Positions 1 through 8,118 of a DNA stretch of 36,566 bases are shown here, in pieces. The notes under the pieces are model-generated. The model did not search any database and was not told where the DNA came from. It saw nothing but the letters and a program-made list of their open reading frames with translations. Both the position numbers and the translations under genes were made by a program. Numbering within the stretch: the stretch's first letter is position 1; every line of letters starts with the position of its first letter. This DNA comes from Litoreibacter sp. (GTDB taxonomy: Bacteria; Pseudomonadota; Alphaproteobacteria; Rhodobacterales; Rhodobacteraceae), in contig JAPORH010000232.1 of NCBI GenBank assembly GCA_026710325.1, positions 1 to 36,566 of the forward strand, in the 5' to 3' direction.

Positions 1-9
1 CAAGGGATA

Positions 10-21
10 TTTTCGCGAAAA
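10..21. repeat. 12-bp perfect palindrome downstream of the SLC13 gene
   Basis: TTTTCGCGAAAA is self-complementary and lies in the 128 bases beyond the 3' end of the minus-strand SLC13 gene. It may be part of a weak terminator or an operator for a gene outside the window. I see no gene in bases 1-128. Confidence 0.25.
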
Positions 22-128
22 CGCTCGGACTCAAGGGGTCGCTCAAAATAAGTCAGAATTTATCACACGATTTCAGAGACTTGAAAAAACCTACTTTGCC
101 ATGCGAGAACCACACCCGCGCGCTGCGC

Positions 129-2012
129 TCAATAAAACAGGTTCAAAGCCCCGAGCGAGACGATCAGAAACAGCACTGTCATCACGCCACCTGCCTTGAC
201 GAAATCCGCCACCCGGTAGCCGGCCGGCCCCATGATAAGAGCATTCACTTGGTGGGTCGGTATGAGGAAACTGTTCGAGGTCGCAATCGCAACCGTCAAA
301 GCGAACATGGCCGGGCTCGCTCCGGCTGCCACGGCGATTGACACTGCCAAGGGCACCAACAAAACAGTCGCGCCAACATTGGACATGACAAGCGTAAACA
401 CCGTCGCCAAGACCGCTAGTCCCGCTTGCAGAGCCCAGATTGGCCAACCATCGAGCAGAACAAGGATCTGCTGCGCGATCCACCCGGCCGTCCCTGTGTT
501 CTGTACCGCCTGCCCCAAGGGGATCAGGCTTGCCAACAAAAACACGGTTTGCCAACTAACGGCCGCATAGGCCTCATCCACTGTTAGAACCTTGCTGATG
601 ATCATCCCGACAGCGCCGACCAGCAGGCAAAGCGAGAGCCGCATGTCTGTAAACAGCACCAAAAATAAGGCAATCGCAAAGAACCCAAGCGCCCAACCAA
701 CCTTATGCGGCCTTAATTCCTCCTGCGGAAAGTCAGTCGTCACAATCACAAAATCCCGGTCGGATTTTCGCCGCGCCAAGGCCTCCCACGGCGTGTGAAC
801 GGCCAATGTGTCGCCCGTATGCAAGACCTGTTGGCCCAGGCGGCACGCCTCATGCTCATCGGTCTCGACCAGGCTCAACACCTCTTCACCGCGATGAATA
901 GCAAGAAGAGAAAACCCATAGGTCTGCCTGATCCGCACGTCCTGCGGCGTCTTCCCCACCAGGCTCGACGTCGGCGGGATGACGATCTCGGCCACCCCGG
1001 CGCTGGTCGCGGCAAAGTCTTCGGCAAAGCGATCAAGCCCGGGCGCGACCTGCAAATCATAGGTATCGGCCACCTCCTGCACGACGCGGCGCAGCCCCAG
1101 CACCGCCAGCCGGCACGGCGTCTCGATCCGTGTATCCACCATAGGCGCTACGACCTTCTTACCGCGATAATCCGTTCCAACGATGTAGATATGATGCGCA
1201 TCCATTATGTCGTTGAGGGTCTGGCCTACGAGGATATTGCCCTCAGGCACGATCACCTCGAAAATATCCGCGTTCAGCCCATAGGTCTGGCGCATATAGG
1301 CCTGCATGGATTGGCCGGAGGTCGCGTCCTCTTTTTCACTGCTGCCGGGCAAGACCCACCGCCCCATAACAACGAAATACAAAATTCCTGTAAGGATCAG
1401 GCAGACGCCAATCGGCGTGACCGAAAAGAGCCCGAATTCTTCGATTTTCTGGCCCTCGGGCAGCCCCTCATTAGCGCTGACAATCAGGTCGTTGAGCAAG
1501 ATAAGCGGCGAAGAGCCTACCATTGTCATCGTCCCGCCCAAAATCGCGCAAAACCCCATCGGCATCAGCAGCCGTGACAGGGGCAAACCGGTACGCGCCG
1601 AAATCCGGCTGACCACCGGTAAAAACAGTGCCGCCGCGCCAACATTCTGCATGAAGGACGAAATCACCGCCACCGTACCAGACACGATCGGGATAATCCG
1701 CGCTTCGGTCGTGCCCCCTTTTTTCAAAATCAGACCGGCGACTTTGGACATGAGCCCGGTTTTGTCGAGCCCCAAGCCGATGATCATCACCGCGATGATC
1801 GAAATCACTGCGTTGGAGGCAAAGCCTTCAAAAAGCCGGTTCACATCCGCCAGATTGCCCAAACCCGGCAAGTAGCTCAATGCACCCAGCAGGACCATAA
1901 CCAAAATCGCAGCCAAATCGATGCGAATGATTTCCGAGACAAATAACCCTACTGTCAGGCCAAGCAGTCCCAAGACCACGCCCATCTCGAATGTAAGTGT
2001 AATTGGGTCCAA
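129..2012 (-). CDS. SLC13-family (DASS-type) permease with two RCK_C domains
   Basis: This is a polytopic inner-membrane protein of about 627 residues, with hydrophobic segments at both ends and a soluble middle. The middle holds two TrkA-C/RCK_C-like stretches (around VPEGNILVGQTLNDI and IPPTSSLVGKTPQDVR), each with the usual GQTL/GKTPxD pattern. This layout is typical of bacterial SLC13/divalent anion:Na+ symporters, which import dicarboxylates or sulfate; the substrate cannot be read from sequence. The longest frame starts at 2078, but I chose TTG at 2012 because GGGAGG sits five bases before it. The ATG at 1985 has no clear ribosome site. The gene is divergent from the P450 gene, leaving about 113 bases for both promoters. 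Confidence 0.85.
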   Translation of the reverse strand: MDPITLTFEMGVVLGLLGLTVGLFVSEIIRIDLAAILVMVLLGALSYLPGLGNLADVNRLFEGFASNAVISIIAVMIIGLGLDKTGLMSKVAGLILKKGGTTEARIIPIVSGTVAVISSFMQNVGAAALFLPVVSRISARTGLPLSRLLMPMGFCAILGGTMTMVGSSPLILLNDLIVSANEGLPEGQKIEEFGLFSVTPIGVCLILTGILYFVVMGRWVLPGSSEKEDATSGQSMQAYMRQTYGLNADIFEVIVPEGNILVGQTLNDIMDAHHIYIVGTDYRGKKVVAPMVDTRIETPCRLAVLGLRRVVQEVADTYDLQVAPGLDRFAEDFAATSAGVAEIVIPPTSSLVGKTPQDVRIRQTYGFSLLAIHRGEEVLSLVETDEHEACRLGQQVLHTGDTLAVHTPWEALARRKSDRDFVIVTTDFPQEELRPHKVGWALGFFAIALFLVLFTDMRLSLCLLVGAVGMIISKVLTVDEAYAAVSWQTVFLLASLIPLGQAVQNTGTAGWIAQQILVLLDGWPIWALQAGLAVLATVFTLVMSNVGATVLLVPLAVSIAVAAGASPAMFALTVAIATSNSFLIPTHQVNALIMGPAGYRVADFVKAGGVMTVLFLIVSLGALNLFY

Positions 2013-2125
2013 ACCTGCCTCCCGTTGCCCCACTTTACTCAGGCACGCACGAAGCACCAGTGGGAGTTTGAACGACAAAGCATCATAGGCTTGTCACGGC
2101 CAATGACATTCCCGATACCTTACTC

Positions 2126-3286
2126 ATGCAGCGCGTATCTCAATCTCCGACGGAAGACGCTTTCGTTCAAAACCCCTACCCGTTTTACGACTCGCTTCGA
2201 GAGAAGGGACCGCTCGTGTGGTGGGAAGACTACGGAATGCCCGTCGCCGCCTCCCACAGCCTTGTCAGTGCGGTTTTGCGCGACCGTCGCTTCGGGCGCG
2301 AAAACCCTGCAGGCTTGATCTACCCCGACCGGCTAGCGCCATTCTACGCCGTAGAGGCGCATTCAATGCTAGAGCTCGAGCCGCCCCGGCACACAAGACT
2401 GCGCGGCCTCGTCTTGCGGGCTTTCACCTCCCGCAGAATCGCGACGCTTTCACCGGAGGTCGCAACGCTCTGCCATGCCCTGATTGACGACTTCCCCGAG
2501 GGCCCTTTCGACCTGCTGACACACTATGCGCAGAAACTGCCCGTGATCATCATCGCAAGACTGCTCGGCGTGCCTGAGGCAATGGCGCCGCAGCTTCTCA
2601 CTTGGTCGAACGCCATGGTCGCCATGTACCAAGCCGGGCGCAGCCGCGCGCAAGAAGACGCCGCCTGCCAGGCCGCGGCCGAGTTCAGCGCCTTTCTGAC
2701 CGACTATATCGCGCAGCGCCGCGCGAAGCCCGAGGACGACCTGATCACCAGTTTGATTGCCGCCGAAGAAGAGGGCGCAAAGCTTTCGACCGAGGAACTT
2801 ATCACAACCTGCATCTTGCTACTGAATGCAGGGCATGAAGCAACGGTACATACGCTGGGCAACGCGATCCGTACCTGTCTTTTGACCGGGAGTCGTCCCG
2901 GTGACGGGCCGAATTTCACAGAAGAAGTGTTACGGCACGACCCGCCTTTGCATCTGTTCACGCGCTTCGCCATGCGAGACCTGACGCTTAAGGGCCACGA
3001 CTTCAAAGAAGGGGACCAAATCGGGCTGCTCCTCGCCGCAGCCAATCGTGACCCTGCCGTCTACCCAGAGCCCGACACCTTTGATCCACATCGCGCGGCA
3101 AAGACCCATACCAGTTTTGGCGGCGGTATTCATTTCTGCATTGGCGCGCCGCTCGCACGGCTGGAAATCGACGCGGCTTTGCCCATCTTGTTTGAACGCT
3201 GTCCAAGGCTCGCCTTGCACGACACGCCACGCTTCGCCAATCTCTATCACTTCCACGGGCTCGACACGCTCACCGTGACAAAGTGA
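2126..3286 (+). CDS. cytochrome P450
   Basis: A soluble bacterial P450 of 386 residues. The heme-binding loop FGGGIHFCIG is at 331-340 with Cys338 as the thiolate ligand. The K-helix ExxR is at 267-270 (EEVLR), and the C-helix PPRHTRLR at 86-93. The I-helix reads AGHEAT at 235-240, where the first Thr of the usual AGHETT is Ala. It would catalyse an O2-dependent mono-oxygenation and needs an external ferredoxin and reductase; neither is encoded nearby. Substrate unknown. The gene stands alone, divergent from the SLC13 permease and convergent with the ABC ATPase gene; a dispersed repeat starts just after its stop codon. The length is slightly short for the family (about 400) but all core motifs are present. 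Confidence 0.93.
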   Translation: MQRVSQSPTEDAFVQNPYPFYDSLREKGPLVWWEDYGMPVAASHSLVSAVLRDRRFGRENPAGLIYPDRLAPFYAVEAHSMLELEPPRHTRLRGLVLRAFTSRRIATLSPEVATLCHALIDDFPEGPFDLLTHYAQKLPVIIIARLLGVPEAMAPQLLTWSNAMVAMYQAGRSRAQEDAACQAAAEFSAFLTDYIAQRRAKPEDDLITSLIAAEEEGAKLSTEELITTCILLLNAGHEATVHTLGNAIRTCLLTGSRPGDGPNFTEEVLRHDPPLHLFTRFAMRDLTLKGHDFKEGDQIGLLLAAANRDPAVYPEPDTFDPHRAAKTHTSFGGGIHFCIGAPLARLEIDAALPILFERCPRLALHDTPRFANLYHFHGLDTLTVTK

Positions 3287-3289
3287 GGC

Positions 3290-3440
3290 GCAAGGCCAGC
3301 CAAACCGGCCACCCCAATCTCAGCAAGACACCCGCGCGACGCGGCCTCCGCAAGCGCGCGCATCTACCAGGCTCAGCGCCGGAGGCGCTCAATCTCATTG
3401 AAGAACCTAAAAGCTCACACCTGGTCTCGCCTGCCCGAAA
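3290..3440. repeat. intergenic repeat, copy 1 (convergent junction P450/ABC ATPase)
   Basis: This stretch aligns by eye with 12500-12650. Shared blocks in the same order are CAATCTC.GCAAGA (from 3315), the hairpin AGCGCCGGAGGCGCT plus CA (3375-3391), a TTGAAG/TCGAAG block, and CTGGTCTC.CC.GCCCGA (from 3421). The hairpin has 6-bp arms and a GGA loop. Both copies lie between two genes that converge, so a two-way terminator or REP-like role is possible. The boundaries are approximate. Confidence 0.6.
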
Positions 3441-3449
3441 AATCCGCGC

Positions 3450-4532
3450 TCAGGCCGCATGCTTTGCAGGGAAAACAAAACACCGATCGCGTCTCATTGT
3501 GAGCCATAAAGGCGTCCCAGGTTTGGGCAGAAACACCGCAGGCACTGTGGCCGAAAGGGATGACCCGTCAAAATCCATCTCAAACTCCACAAGGCTTTCG
3601 CGCCCCATAAACCGGGCGCGACGCACGACGCCCCGCGCGGCAACGCCGTCCTGAGGGGTCTCATTCGGCCCTTTTCCCTTGCGGTCAAAATCGATGCGCA
3701 GGTGCTGTGGTCGGATGATGATTTCTACCGGTGCGCCATCTTGGAGCCCGGGTGTCAGGAATTGCCCGAAAGCAGTTTCGGTCAAGGCCCCTTTTGAGAC
3801 GCCTTTGATTACGTTGATATCGCTGAAAAACCCGGCGGCCTCCTTGTCGACGGGCGCGTTGTAAATGTTGTAGGGGTTGCCGCGCTGTACGATCTCGCCC
3901 GCGCGCATCAGCGCAATCTCATCGCCCATCCGCATCGCCTCGTCTGGTTCATGCGTCACCAGCAAAACAGCCGCGCCTTCTTCTTTCAAGACGCTCAAAG
4001 TCTCGTCGCGGATGCCGTCGCGCAAACGGTTGTCGAGGCCAGAGAAGGGTTCATCCATCAACATGATCTTCGGACGTGGTGCTAAGGCGCGGGCCAAGGC
4101 CACGCGCTGTTGCTCTCCACCTGACAGCTGGTGCGGATAGGCATCGCGATGCCGCATCATGCCGACGCGCTCTAACAACTCATCGACGCGCCGCTTTGCA
4201 TCTTGTTTGTCACCGGTGACGCCGAAGGCTACATTCTTAGCCACCGTGAGATGCGGAAACAGCGCAAAATCCTGAAACATCAACCCGACAGGGCGCGCTT
4301 CGGGTGGGAGGCTAAGTTGCGGCCCGCAAATCAACTCGCCATCAAAAAAGACCTCGCCTTGATCTTGCCGCTCAACGCCCGCGACCATACGCAAAGTCGT
4401 CGATTTACCGCAGCCTGAAGGTCCCAAAAGGCAAGTCACCTGCCCCGGCGCGATGCTGAGGGAGACATCATTTACCACCGTCCGGCCGCGATAGCTTTTG
4501 GTGATCTGTTTCAGTTCCAGTCTGGGCGTCAC
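3450..4532 (-). CDS. ABC transporter ATP-binding protein (FbpC/PotA type)
   Basis: A 360-residue nucleotide-binding subunit of an importer-type ABC transporter. Walker A GPSGCGKST is at 37-45, the Q-loop MFQDFALFPHL around 85-95, the signature LSGGEQQR at 136-143, Walker B IMLMDE at 156-161 and the H-loop His at 194. About 120 C-terminal residues form a TOBE-like regulatory region. GTG at 4532 is preferred because AAAGAGG lies six bases upstream; the longer frame from 4610 would overlap the symporter gene. The closest relatives in architecture serve ferric iron, thiamine, polyamines or phosphonates. No permease or binding-protein gene is nearby, so it is an orphan ATPase. It is probably co-transcribed with the symporter, 67 bases upstream. 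Confidence 0.88.
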   Translation of the reverse strand: MTPRLELKQITKSYRGRTVVNDVSLSIAPGQVTCLLGPSGCGKSTTLRMVAGVERQDQGEVFFDGELICGPQLSLPPEARPVGLMFQDFALFPHLTVAKNVAFGVTGDKQDAKRRVDELLERVGMMRHRDAYPHQLSGGEQQRVALARALAPRPKIMLMDEPFSGLDNRLRDGIRDETLSVLKEEGAAVLLVTHEPDEAMRMGDEIALMRAGEIVQRGNPYNIYNAPVDKEAAGFFSDINVIKGVSKGALTETAFGQFLTPGLQDGAPVEIIIRPQHLRIDFDRKGKGPNETPQDGVAARGVVRRARFMGRESLVEFEMDFDGSSLSATVPAVFLPKPGTPLWLTMRRDRCFVFPAKHAA

Positions 4533-4599
4533 GCGCGGCCTCTTTGGTATCCGATCAAAACAATCAGATAAGTGTCGCGCAGGTCTAACAGTCGCGCCC

Positions 4600-5970
4600 C
4601 TATGCGGCAACCCTGCGATGACCCAAAGCGACAGCGCAGAAGCCTACGACCAATACCGCAATGCAGATAACAAGAAGCTGTTCGTATTTATGCGCCTCCG
4701 GCAGCGCCCAGGCGACGCTCTCCCAGCTGCGCGCGAAATAGGCGAAAGCCCCGAGCATCGCAGCCGCAAAACTCGTCAGATAGGCCCAGCGTTTCACCTG
4801 CCAACCAAAAACAAATGTCGCGACCATGACAGGCGTTAAAAACATCGAAGCCGTGCCGCTTACCGCGACCGCATCAAACAATGTGGCATTGCCCCAAAGC
4901 GTCAGCGCGCCACCCAAAACCATAAACACCACCATCGCGATGCGCCCGCCCGCCAGAGAGCGGGAGGCCCAGCCGAGCTCCACTACCACCAAGCGCGCCG
5001 CAGAACTCAGCGCACTGTCGAGCGTGGACAGCGCCGAGACCAGAAGCGACACCATCAGCAAGATGAAAATCCAATCGGGAAACATCTGCGCCCAAGTTCC
5101 CAAGAGCTGCCCTTCATAGGCCGCCCCGAGATTGGCCGCGTGAATGCCAAAGAAGCCGAAGCCAATGATGCACAAGGTCGACAGCCAGAAAGCGTGGAAA
5201 AAGGCGCGGTGCGTCACCGTACGATCCGCAATAAACCCGCGATCCATCATGACCGGGTCATGGGCGGGGTAAGAGAAGACCTGAAGAAAGGCCACGGCCA
5301 GCAAGACCCAGCCGGGCCGCGTGCCGCTGGCGCCTTCGGAGGTCACGATGGCCGTGAGAGAGAACTCCGGTGAGGTAACCAGGAACAGTAGCGCCACCGC
5401 AAAAACCGCCAGAAAGGCCACCATCTGCACGACATCGGTGCGCAAGGCCGCCGACAGCCCGCCCCATGCCGAATAGGCCAGCCCCAGCAACGCCACGATG
5501 ATGATGGCGGTGGTTCCCGCACCTGGTATCTCCGGCATCACGGCGGTAAAGATCAGGCCTACAACCAGCAGGTTTGCGAAGACCTCCGACAATAGCCGCA
5601 GGGCGATGACCAGATTGTAGCTTTGTGTCCCAGCCCCGCCGAAAAGCGCGCCAAGCCAGTTTTGAACCGAGCCGGCGTCCCGCAGACGCAGCTGTTCGAC
5701 GATGTAGCCGCCCGTCAGAAAAGATAGGTAGTAGGCCGCATAGGCAAGCGTACCGGGAAACCCGTAGTAATAGCCCAAAATGGCCGCGTTCATGAGCGAG
5801 CGCGCGAAAATCCATGTGGTCACCTGGCTTAGAACCAAAACCAGCAACCCCGGCGCGCGGCCCTGATATTGGCCAGAGAAAAATCCATCAACCCCGGCGC
5901 GGCGCGGGGCCACAAGGAAAGAGACGACAATGATCGCGGCGAGCAGGCCGGTGATTGCAAGGCTGGTCAT
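4600..5970 (-). CDS. sodium:solute symporter family (SSS/SLC5) protein
   Basis: A 456-residue inner-membrane protein with about 13 hydrophobic segments. The stretch LVSALSTLDSALSSAARLVV (near residue 310) matches the TM8-type Na+-site region of the SSS family, and AYSAWGGLSAALRTDVVQM matches the conserved GG...DxxQ segment that follows TM5. It should couple uptake of an organic solute to sodium entry; the substrate is not evident. The start has no strong ribosome site. It lies between the SDR-like gene upstream and the ABC ATPase gene downstream, all on the minus strand, with a 13-bp stem-loop separating it from the SDR-like gene. Confidence 0.85.
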   Translation of the reverse strand: MTSLAITGLLAAIIVVSFLVAPRRAGVDGFFSGQYQGRAPGLLVLVLSQVTTWIFARSLMNAAILGYYYGFPGTLAYAAYYLSFLTGGYIVEQLRLRDAGSVQNWLGALFGGAGTQSYNLVIALRLLSEVFANLLVVGLIFTAVMPEIPGAGTTAIIIVALLGLAYSAWGGLSAALRTDVVQMVAFLAVFAVALLFLVTSPEFSLTAIVTSEGASGTRPGWVLLAVAFLQVFSYPAHDPVMMDRGFIADRTVTHRAFFHAFWLSTLCIIGFGFFGIHAANLGAAYEGQLLGTWAQMFPDWIFILLMVSLLVSALSTLDSALSSAARLVVVELGWASRSLAGGRIAMVVFMVLGGALTLWGNATLFDAVAVSGTASMFLTPVMVATFVFGWQVKRWAYLTSFAAAMLGAFAYFARSWESVAWALPEAHKYEQLLVICIAVLVVGFCAVALGHRRVAA

Positions 5971-6023
5971 GTTGGGAATGGGTCCGGGTGTCGTGAATGT
6001 TGCACCCGGCTTTAGTGGCCGAG

Positions 6024-6061
6024 TGCGTCAAAGGCGAGACTGAAATCCCGCCTTTGACGCA
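6024..6061 (-). terminator. 13-bp perfect stem-loop between the SDR-like and symporter genes
   Basis: TGCGTCAAAGGCG at 6024-6036 is exactly complementary to CGCCTTTGACGCA at 6049-6061, with a 12-base loop. There is no T-run on either side, so it is not a textbook Rho-independent terminator. It could attenuate reading from the SDR-like gene into the symporter gene, or shape the mRNA. Confidence 0.4.
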
Positions 6062-6090
6062 GTTGTGACGGCGCCGTCAGATCAGGCGCA

Positions 6091-6870
6091 TCAGATCGTA
6101 GCGTTCGTCGCCCCACCATCAAGCAGGATGTTTTGACCGACGATGAAGCCTGCATGCTGGGAGCACAGGAACGCGCAGGTCGCGCCAAACTCTTCGCGTG
6201 TACCGTAGCGGCGCGCGGGGATGGTGGCTGCGCGCTGTGCCTTGGCTTCCTCCATCGAAATGCCCTGCGCCTCGCTTACGCCAGTATCGAGGGAGACGGC
6301 CCGGTCCGTTGCGTGGATGCCCGGAAGGATATTGTTGATCGTCACGCCTGAGGGCGCCACCTGCCGCGCGGTCCCCGCAACATAGCCGGTTAACCCGGTG
6401 CGCGCGGCATTGGAAAGGCCCAGCACCGCGATCGGCGCCTTCACAGATTGGGAGGTGATGTTGACCACCCGGCCCCAGCCCCGCTCCATCATCGCAGGCA
6501 GGCAGGCCTTCATCAGCGCAATAGGCGTCAGCATATTGGCGTCGAGGGCCGCGATGAAATCGTCCCGCTCCCAATCCGACCACATACCGGGGGGCGGCCC
6601 GCCCGCGTTGGTTACCAAGATATCAATCTGCCCTGCAGCTTCCAGCACCTGTGTGCGCCCCGCATCCGTTGTGATGTCGGCGGCAACTGCAGTGACATTG
6701 ACCCCGAAGCGGGACCGGATATCAGCGGCGGCGGCCTCCAATGTGTCTGCGCTGCGCGCGTTCATCACCAAATCGCAGCCTGCGCCCGCCAGTGCCTCCG
6801 CGCATCCGAGCCCAAGCCCCTTTGAGGAGGCGCATACCAGAGCGCGTTTGCCTTTGATTCCAAGATCCAT
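6091..6870 (-). CDS. SDR-family protein lacking the YxxxK catalytic pair
   Basis: A Rossmann-fold short-chain dehydrogenase/reductase relative of 259 residues. The dinucleotide-binding turn is CASSKGLG (13-20), an NAGG motif follows at 88-91, and the active-site serine region is NITSQSVKAP (137-146). Where the family has Tyr-x3-Lys, this protein reads Ser153-x3-Arg157 (LSNAAR). A recognised beta-ketoacyl-reductase-like SDR subgroup also lacks the tyrosine, so this is probably a family trait and not a mutation. Its reaction is unknown, and a non-reductase role is possible. I chose ATG at 6870 because GGGAGA lies at a good distance; ATG at 6876 would abut it. The gene is divergent from the Hint gene. 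Confidence 0.87.
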   Translation of the reverse strand: MDLGIKGKRALVCASSKGLGLGCAEALAGAGCDLVMNARSADTLEAAAADIRSRFGVNVTAVAADITTDAGRTQVLEAAGQIDILVTNAGGPPPGMWSDWERDDFIAALDANMLTPIALMKACLPAMMERGWGRVVNITSQSVKAPIAVLGLSNAARTGLTGYVAGTARQVAPSGVTINNILPGIHATDRAVSLDTGVSEAQGISMEEAKAQRAATIPARRYGTREEFGATCAFLCSQHAGFIVGQNILLDGGATNATI

Positions 6871-6940
6871 ATCCATTCTCCCAGTCTTGTGTTGTCGCAT
6901 CCCTAGCACCCTGCGCGGGTGAGGCGAAGGCTTGGCGCCT

Positions 6941-6960
6941 AAATTTGCAAATTTTGCAGT
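6941..6960. promoter_or_regulatory. TTTGCAAA palindrome in the divergent SDR/Hint intergenic region
   Basis: AAATTTGCAAATTT at 6941-6954 is a perfect palindrome. It contains TTTGCAAA (6944-6951), followed after one base by the near-copy TTTGCAGT (6953-6960). Paired TTTGCAAA sites are described for the short-chain acyl-CoA regulator PccR of Rhodobacter, but with a four-base spacer. Reading this as an operator for the minus-strand SDR-like gene is inference. Confidence 0.35.
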
Positions 6961-7054
6961 GAATTGGTAAATCTCACGGAGGTGATGGGGTTAAGCTTGG
7001 TTCGCGCATGGCATCTGCGTCGGATCAATACTGAGAAAGAGCTGCGCATCCACC

Positions 7055-7306
7055 ATGCCGACGCCCCCTGACGCTTCCTCCATGACCGAGTTGTTTCTAC
7101 CTGTTTACGCAGGCGCGCTCGTCCGAGTCTGCGAAGGCGTGAACCTGGGCGATGCGATTGGCCCTGCGAAAACCCTATGCTGCGGTGATGTCTATCGGCT
7201 TGAACGAACCGCGGAAGCCGCTTCTTTGAAATTGCATATAGAGGACGATCAGACCCAGGCGGGTCTGATAGTGGCCGAAACCTCCGAGATCGAAAAACCG
7301 GGTTAG
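7055..7306 (+). CDS. N-terminal part of a split Hint-domain protein
   Basis: An 83-residue frame that ends in TAG at 7304-7306. The downstream Hint frame begins nine bases later in the same reading frame. The sequence resembles the N-terminal region that precedes Hint domains in Rhodobacteraceae proteins: a short beta-rich section running to GLIVAETSEIEK. No signal peptide or catalytic motif is seen. ATG at 7055 is the first of two candidates (the other is at 7082); neither has a convincing ribosome site. It could be an independent small gene, but the continuous frame argues that it is the first third of an interrupted gene of about 330 codons. Confidence 0.55.
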   Translation: MPTPPDASSMTELFLPVYAGALVRVCEGVNLGDAIGPAKTLCCGDVYRLERTAEAASLKLHIEDDQTQAGLIVAETSEIEKPG

Positions 7307-7315
7307 CTTATCAAA

Positions 7316-8059
7316 ATGAGCGCGCGGCTGACGCTAATGACAGCAATTGGCGCGGTGGTCGACGCGCTGCTGATCGAAAGCGAAACGCAGCGATATTTCC
7401 ACCCGCTTGGGCCAGTTGAACCGGGCACAGAATACAGCCTGATCTCAGTCACGCCTGACCCGGAGGACATCCCTCTGGCGGAACTTACGCCAATGTGTTT
7501 CGGGCGCGGCACCCGCATCACCCTTTCTGATGGGCGGCAATGCCCGGTGGAAGCGCTGACGGTCGGCGACCGGGTATTAACCCGCGACAATGGCATGAAG
7601 CGGATTCTGTGGATTGGACGACGGACGGTTCAAGCCGTGGGCGCCTTCGCGCCTGTCGTGATCACCCCAGGTGTCTTGGGCAATGCAGAGAATGTCACGC
7701 TCGCCCAGCATCACCGCATTCTGATCTCCGACTGGCGGGCTGAAGTGATGGTCGGCGCGCGCGACGTGCTGATCCAGGCAAAGGAGCTGGTCAATGGCGA
7801 AAGCGTGTTTGTCCGCAGCGGCGGGTTTACCCAATACACCCAAATCGTATTCGATGCGCATCAGGTGATTTATGCGGAAGGCGTCCCAACCGAAAGCCTG
7901 AAGATATCTGAGCAGATCCTAGCCTCCCTACCCGCGGAACTTGCGGCCGAGATCCGGCGCGCTGTCCCCAGCCCGCAAACGACTGCGGGTTCGAGGCCCC
8001 GCCTGCCACTCGATGGCGCGAAAGCCGCGACGTTACTGCGCGAGACGGGTCGCTTCTGA
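7316..8059 (+). CDS. Hint-domain (hedgehog/intein-type) protein, C-terminal portion
   Basis: 247 residues as called. Cys61 opens the Hint domain (CFGRGTRITLSDG), followed by VEALTVGDRVLTRDNG and the internal block LAQHHRILISDW. Together these match the Hint_2-type domains common in Rhodobacteraceae. Hint domains catalyse an N-S acyl shift and self-cleavage before the cysteine; the physiological role of these bacterial versions is unknown. The ATG at 7316 has no ribosome site. The first residues (MSARLTLMTAIGAVVDALL) look like a core strand of the N-terminal domain, not a natural start. With the 7055-7306 frame it forms one continuous reading frame broken by a single TAG. Possible pseudogene or read-through gene. 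Confidence 0.8.
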   Translation: MSARLTLMTAIGAVVDALLIESETQRYFHPLGPVEPGTEYSLISVTPDPEDIPLAELTPMCFGRGTRITLSDGRQCPVEALTVGDRVLTRDNGMKRILWIGRRTVQAVGAFAPVVITPGVLGNAENVTLAQHHRILISDWRAEVMVGARDVLIQAKELVNGESVFVRSGGFTQYTQIVFDAHQVIYAEGVPTESLKISEQILASLPAELAAEIRRAVPSPQTTAGSRPRLPLDGAKAATLLRETGRF

Positions 8060-8118
8060 GCAATCCCCCGTATTGAGCCGATTGCGCCCCGCGCGACCCC
8101 GCACTATATCCCGAAGCC

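Noticed and set aside
7985-8000. tRNA T-arm-like GGGTTCGAGGCCC
   Set aside because: Lies inside the Hint coding frame, and no acceptor, D or anticodon stems could be found around it.
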